Below are positions 49,774-53,465 of a stretch of 53,465 nucleotides of DNA, piece by piece. The translations under genes were made by a program, and so were the position numbers. Each line of letters opens with the position of its first letter. The stretch's first letter is position 1. The DNA is from Candidatus Melainabacteria bacterium. GTDB taxonomy: Bacteria > Cyanobacteriota > Vampirovibrionia > Gastranaerophilales > Gastranaerophilaceae. The stretch spans positions 1-53,465 of the forward strand of contig QHME01000004.1 in NCBI GenBank assembly GCA_003258735.1. The letters run 5' to 3'. The notes under the pieces are model-generated. The model saw nothing but the letters and a program-made list of their open reading frames with translations. It had not been told where the DNA came from and searched no databases.

Positions 49774-50631
49774 CTAGCTGTCACATTTGTATGAACCAAG
49801 ACATCTGAAAAACGAAGTCTTTGGCTTGATGTCTTCTATCATTTCAAGCATATTCGGATTTTTGATGTGACCTTCAAACACAACAATAAATATATATTCC
49901 TGAATTTCAACTTTTGATGGGCGAGAAGAAATATATGTCAAATTGATTTTATGCTCTAAAAATACTTTCAAAATTTCTAACAGTGCCCCAGGTTCGTTGG
50001 TTGTTCTAAAAGCTATTGTTGTTCTGTCATGTCCTGAAGGTTTTGTCTCTACATCTCCAATCAAAACATATCTTGTCATATTGTTTTTATCATCGTGAAC
50101 ATTTTCTTTTAGAACATTTAGCATACAATTTTCAGCGATTTTTTTGTTACCGATTGACGCATAAGTCAGGTTATGATTTCTCAAATCTTGCGCAGATTCA
50201 AGCATTGAAGGAGCTTCAACTATATCTAAATTCATTGGTAATTCGTTTTTTATAAAGTTTTGGCATTTCCCAATAAGGCGCGGAGTGGCAATCAAGCCCA
50301 TTATACTGTAAAATTCTGTTGTTTTTGAAAGCAAGCAATATTCTATTGGCAAAGTTAATTCTGAAATTATTCTGATATTTGGATTTTTTGATAGGATAAT
50401 TCTGTCTAAAGATTCTCTGATTGTGCCATCTAGTGTGTTTTCTACAGGTAAAATCCCAATTGTGTCAATTGAATTTTGCGCAACATAATCAACGATTTCA
50501 CCAATAGTATTTAATGGTGTTGAAAAGCCTTGCCATTTGTGCTTTTCGCAAAATTTATCTTTTGCCATTTCTGAAAAAGAACATTCTGGACCTAAATACG
50601 CAATATTTTTAATGTTTTCAAAATCAGACAT
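49774..50631 (-). CDS. pheA: Prephenate dehydratase
   Basis: Monofunctional enzyme converting prephenate to phenylpyruvate for phenylalanine synthesis. The catalytic domain shows AYLGPECSFSEMA, ILPVENTLDGTIRESLD, and the TR(F/Y) motif in NNMTRYVLIG. A C-terminal ACT domain (TTNEPGALLEILKVFLEHKI, then YISSRPSKVEIQEYIFIVVF) carries the GALL and ESRP-like (SSRP) sites for Phe feedback. 285 residues, no chorismate mutase part. GGAG ribosome site and a TGCTATAAT box upstream. Confidence 0.94.
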   Translation of the reverse strand: MSDFENIKNIAYLGPECSFSEMAKDKFCEKHKWQGFSTPLNTIGEIVDYVAQNSIDTIGILPVENTLDGTIRESLDRIILSKNPNIRIISELTLPIEYCLLSKTTEFYSIMGLIATPRLIGKCQNFIKNELPMNLDIVEAPSMLESAQDLRNHNLTYASIGNKKIAENCMLNVLKENVHDDKNNMTRYVLIGDVETKPSGHDRTTIAFRTTNEPGALLEILKVFLEHKINLTYISSRPSKVEIQEYIFIVVFEGHIKNPNMLEMIEDIKPKTSFFRCLGSYKCDS

Positions 50632-50695
50632 TTACTTAACTCCATCTTTCGATTAAGATTATAGCAGATAAAAAGAAGAAGGAAAAGGGTAACTG

Positions 50696-52069
50696 ATGAG
50701 TAATATTAAATTTGGAACAGATGGTTGGAGAGCCGTTGTAGGGGAAGATTTCAATGAAGAAAACGTGGCATTGGTTTCAAAAGCTATCGGTAAATATGTT
50801 TTTGACAACTATGGAATCTATAAAACTATTATTATCGGTTATGACCCTAGAAATATGGCAAAAGAATTTTCTATGCAATGTGCGGAGATTCTAAAAAATG
50901 TTGGCTTTAAAGTTTTATATAGCGATAAAGTTATACCAACTCCGATTTTGGCTTTTAATGCTAAACATTTGGATGCGTGTGCGGTTATGTTCACAGCATC
51001 TCATAATCCTCCAAAATATTTGGGAATTAAATTTATACCTGATTATGCTGGCCCTGCCACAAGTGAAATTACAAATGAAATTGTCTCAAATTTAGGTAAA
51101 GATATGCCGACTTGTGTCAATGGCAAATTGATTTATACAGATTTTTCTAATGCTTATTTTAAACGCATAAAAGAAATTATTGATTTTCAAAAGATAAAAG
51201 AGTTAAAAAAACATATTATTTTTGATGGTTTGTATGCCGCAAGTATCGGTTATTTTGACAAATTATTGTCAGATAATGGAATTGAGTATGATAGTATTCA
51301 CATGTATCATGACACAAATTTTGGGGGCGGAATGCCTGAACCAAAACCTCAATATATGGGCGAAATGATTGATTATATCAAATCTCATAACGGATATGTC
51401 GGATTTGCAAATGATGGTGATTCAGATAGATTTGGTGTTGTTAATGAAAATGGGGAATATGTTACTCCAAACGAGATTATTGCAATCCTTTTAATGCATT
51501 TGAAAAAACATAAAAATTATTCAGGATGTCTTGTAAAAACTGTTGGCGCAAGTTTGATGCTTAATATTGTGGCAGAAAAGCTTGGTGTTGATGTGGTTGA
51601 AACTCCTGTGGGGTTTAAGCATGTTGGTGCAGCAATGAGGGAATATAATCCGATTATTGCAGGGGAAGAATCAGGAGGTTTGAGTATTCAAGGTCATATT
51701 CCTGAAAAAGACGGAATTTTAGCTAATTTGTTGGTTTTGGAGGCTATGGCGTATGAAAATAAAACTCTTGTTCAATTACAATATGAGTTAGAAAAATTTG
51801 TAGGTTGTAAATTCCACAATACAAGGGTTGATAAAAAACTTGATAATATTGAAGAAATTAAACCTGTTTTAGAAAAATTTGGTGCATTAGATGATGTTAT
51901 CGGACAGAAAATTATAAAAAAAGATTTTAAAGACGGTGTAAAATTATATTTGGAAGATGGGACAACATGGATATTAATTCGTCCGTCAGGTACAGAGCCG
52001 TTGTTGCGTATTTATATGGAAAGTGATTCGCTGGATAAAATTGAACAAATTAAAGCTTTTGTTCAGTAA
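50696..52069 (+). CDS. Phosphoglucomutase/phosphomannomutase family enzyme
   Basis: Alpha-D-phosphohexomutase of 457 residues. The phosphoserine is S102 in TASHNPP, metal loop NDGDSDRFG, sugar-specificity loop GEESGGLS, and phosphate-binding RPSGTEPLLRIY near the C terminus. The N-terminal KFGTDGWRA is typical. The GEESGG loop allows glucose and mannose phosphates, so the product could feed LPS or glycogen. Which activity dominates cannot be told. AAGGAAAAGGG ribosome region. Confidence 0.9.
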   Translation: MSNIKFGTDGWRAVVGEDFNEENVALVSKAIGKYVFDNYGIYKTIIIGYDPRNMAKEFSMQCAEILKNVGFKVLYSDKVIPTPILAFNAKHLDACAVMFTASHNPPKYLGIKFIPDYAGPATSEITNEIVSNLGKDMPTCVNGKLIYTDFSNAYFKRIKEIIDFQKIKELKKHIIFDGLYAASIGYFDKLLSDNGIEYDSIHMYHDTNFGGGMPEPKPQYMGEMIDYIKSHNGYVGFANDGDSDRFGVVNENGEYVTPNEIIAILLMHLKKHKNYSGCLVKTVGASLMLNIVAEKLGVDVVETPVGFKHVGAAMREYNPIIAGEESGGLSIQGHIPEKDGILANLLVLEAMAYENKTLVQLQYELEKFVGCKFHNTRVDKKLDNIEEIKPVLEKFGALDDVIGQKIIKKDFKDGVKLYLEDGTTWILIRPSGTEPLLRIYMESDSLDKIEQIKAFVQ

Positions 52070-52150
52070 ATTATTACCAAAAATATGCAGTAATCTAACA
52101 AAAAATATTTTTAGCCGCCTTATATTATATGGAGAAAGAAGGTTGTAAAA

Positions 52151-52714
52151 ATGGAAGTTAGGAATGACGTTACCCCGAGCTTTGGTATGGCATTTATCCC
52201 GCCAAAAGGTGAAGCTCTTAATAGAATGAATGCGTATTTTCATAAAGAAATAGCGGATTTACCAACAGGAAAAATTGCGTTTAAAGAATTTTGTTTAAAG
52301 CATAAACATGATAGGTATTTTGATATGACATTTCGTCCTGCAGTAAATTCAGGTCGGATTCAGGCAAATGATTGTTTTGTTATAACCCCTAAAAATGGTG
52401 TGTTTGGGCAAGAAATAGCAATCCCTTGTGTTGTATCAAAAAATGGAACTAAAGAGGATAAAGCTATGCTTTATCAAGAAGATAAGTTTGAAAGATTTTT
52501 GTCAAAACATCCGACAATCAAAAATAATTTGATATTGAAAACAATTGCATCAATTCCTTACGTACTGAAAGATATGTACATACTAAACAAAGGACTGTTG
52601 CATCCAGATGAAGGTTTGCCAGATTCGCTTGCTAAGGCAGATAGGATGTTGACAAGATTAGAACGTGCCTATGAAAAGAATTTTTATCAAAAATTTGATA
52701 CAAAAGATTTTTAG
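52151..52714 (+). CDS. Unknown protein, 187 residues
   Basis: No family recognised. Soluble, basic, no signal peptide. It begins EVRNDVTPSFGMAFIPPKGE, continues with CLKHKHDRYFDMTFRPAVNS and CFVITPKNGVFGQEIAIPCV (beta-like), and ends in a charged helix (LAKADRMLTRLERAYEKNFY). AAGAAGG 9 nt before the ATG. I have the impression that N-terminal (N/S)FG-type starts recur in this lineage, but cannot verify it. Confidence 0.72.
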   Translation: MEVRNDVTPSFGMAFIPPKGEALNRMNAYFHKEIADLPTGKIAFKEFCLKHKHDRYFDMTFRPAVNSGRIQANDCFVITPKNGVFGQEIAIPCVVSKNGTKEDKAMLYQEDKFERFLSKHPTIKNNLILKTIASIPYVLKDMYILNKGLLHPDEGLPDSLAKADRMLTRLERAYEKNFYQKFDTKDF

Positions 52715-53042
52715 ATATTAATTTTTGTAAAAAATAAATACATGGTTGCGCAAATTTTTTATTGAGCAATTTTAGATATTTATACAAATGTAAGTAACTT
52801 TTGAAAATTAGTCTATGATTAAGTTTTAATAACGTTACAAAACTAAACAAACATGTAAAATCACGGTTGACAGTGAGTTTTGTTTATTTTAAGATAATTA
52901 TGCTTGAAGTATTGTGAGTAAAATATCCGAAATATTTTAAAATAGCGAACTTCAGGAGTGGAAAAGGTTTTAAATTTTGCATTTGTAAGATTTAAGATGA
53001 GCTCCACAAAGTAGTACATAGAAAAAAGAAAAAGGAATGCAA
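52715..53042. other. 328-nt leader region of the S10 operon
   Basis: After a short AT-rich stretch lies the promoter at 52867-52895, leaving about 140 nt of untranslated leader, room for the ribosomal-protein feedback known from S10 operons. I see no strong hairpin in it. ACAAATGTAAGTAACTTTT (near 52790) recalls the conserved core upstream of 15897, but only loosely. Confidence 0.5.
52867..52895 (+). promoter_or_regulatory. Promoter of rpsJ
   Basis: Perfect TTGACA (52867-52872), 17-nt spacer, TAAGAT (52890-52895). Confidence 0.6.
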
Positions 53043-53360
53043 ATGGCAACTAGCACTAAGAAAAACAGAATCAGAGTTTGTTTGAAAGCTTATGATCACA
53101 AACTTATTGATGTATCTGCTGAAAAAATCGTAGAAACAGCAAAAAGAACAGACGCTAAAGTAGCTGGACCTATTCCTTTACCTACAAAAAGACGTATTTA
53201 TTGTGTATTGCGTTCACCTCACGTAGATAAAAAATCTCGTGAACACTTTGAAATGAGAACTCACAAACGCATTATCGATATTTACGAACCAACTCAACAA
53301 ACTATGGATGAGTTACGTAGATTAGATTTACCGGCAGGTGTAGATATCGAAGCAAGATAG
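53043..53360 (+). CDS. rpsJ: 30S ribosomal protein S10
   Basis: S10 binds 16S rRNA in the head of the 30S subunit and pairs with NusB in antitermination. RIRVCLKAYDHKLID, VAGPIPLPTKRRIYCVLRSP, REHFEMRTHKRIIDI and LPAGVDIEAR are diagnostic; 105 residues. The ATG at 53043 is chosen, because AAGGA lies 6 nt upstream; the ATG at 53037 abuts it. rpsJ normally heads the S10 operon (rplC next). Here at least 105 nt of non-coding, hairpin-rich DNA follows. Confidence 0.97.
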   Translation: MATSTKKNRIRVCLKAYDHKLIDVSAEKIVETAKRTDAKVAGPIPLPTKRRIYCVLRSPHVDKKSREHFEMRTHKRIIDIYEPTQQTMDELRRLDLPAGVDIEAR

Positions 53361-53423
53361 TTTGCTAAGATTCCTGTCAAATGAAAATTGAATAAGCATT
53401 ATGCATAAGATAATGTGATCTAC

Positions 53424-53458
53424 TACCCGTACTTGTACGGTGGAAGGTGAAAGTCCTT
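53424..53458 (+). other. Paired hairpins behind rpsJ
   Basis: CCGTAC/GTACGG and GAAGG/CCTTC (loop TGAAAGT) lie side by side near the window end. No T run follows. Identity unknown; GGTGAAAGTCC-like loops occur in some group II introns, which would be surprising inside an S10 operon. Confidence 0.35.
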
Positions 53459-53465
53459 CAAAAAA

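Noticed and set aside
52790..52810. AAATGTAA-n-ACTTTT matches (also 40455-40470, 48530-48545, 9346-9360) as further copies of the conserved upstream element
   Set aside because: An 8-mer of this composition is expected several times by chance in 53 kb, and the flanks do not align with the two real copies.
1..53465. CRISPR array, prophage, insertion sequence, rRNA or tRNA genes
   Set aside because: No regularly spaced direct repeats, transposase, integrase, phage structural genes or recognisable tRNA/rRNA sequence were seen on reading both strands.

Overview
The window is an AT-rich, densely coded bacterial chromosome segment, with 52 intact protein genes called and two gene remnants. LptA/LptC-like proteins, a GT9 heptosyltransferase-type enzyme and a class A penicillin-binding protein point to a diderm with an LPS-like outer layer. 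Prepilin-like proteins carrying the signature GFTLAEVLITLGIIGVVAA, signal-peptide-less LysM proteins and the low GC are what I associate with Gastranaerophilales (Vampirovibrionia, the gut 'Melainabacteria' next to Cyanobacteria). That placement is an inference from recognition, not a search result.

Layout. 101-5873 (minus) is one compact run: lptC, lptA-like, a TPR protein, dprA, topA. 6129-8407 (plus) has a COG2509-type flavoprotein and prepilin 1. 8404-12097 (minus) has a small exported protein, a YkgJ-type Cys-cluster protein, an HPP-like membrane protein, prmC, a coiled-coil protein, and a 60-codon ORF with a structured RNA stretch behind it. 12400-16478 (plus) has PBP1A, a GT9 glycosyltransferase and an unknown hydrophobic protein. 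16485-24638 mixes a split chromate transporter, aroE with a disordered N-terminal extension, a glucosaminidase, bioB, a nitrilase-family amidase, an XRE/prepilin divergent pair, ndk and tgt. 24648-33462 holds uvrC (no C-terminal HhH domain), a metallophosphatase, unknown proteins, a CCA-adding-type enzyme, a solute-binding lipoprotein, aroK-aroB and an HxlR regulator. 33574-42470 holds a SulP transporter, a repeat-rich scar with two gene remnants, two unusual LysM proteins, two MFS transporters and small unknown genes. 42901-53360 holds a helicase-nuclease, an arginase-fold-like membrane protein, miaB, a second XRE/prepilin pair, pheA, a phosphohexomutase, an unknown protein and rpsJ, the expected first gene of the S10 ribosomal operon.

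Genes that work together: aroE, aroK, aroB and pheA cover part of the shikimate-to-phenylalanine route from dispersed loci. lptA/lptC, GT9, PBP1A, LysM proteins and glucosaminidase concern the envelope. dprA, topA, uvrC and the helicase-nuclease handle DNA. tgt, miaB, CCA enzyme, prmC and rpsJ serve translation.

Most interesting points: (1) a divergent XRE-regulator/prepilin module occurs twice intact and a third time as two abutting 3' remnants; (2) the three intact prepilins share an extra leader motif at exact spacing; (3) two unrelated-looking unknown genes share a nearly identical upstream region with a 27-nt identical core; (4) about ten genes have a -10 box ending only 6-8 nt before the start codon and no Shine-Dalgarno, suggesting leaderless mRNAs; (5) three families of palindromic intergenic repeats; (6) a Upf1-like helicase fused to a putative nuclease; (7) a histone-H1-like LysM protein. 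No tRNA, rRNA, CRISPR array, transposase or phage genes were seen.
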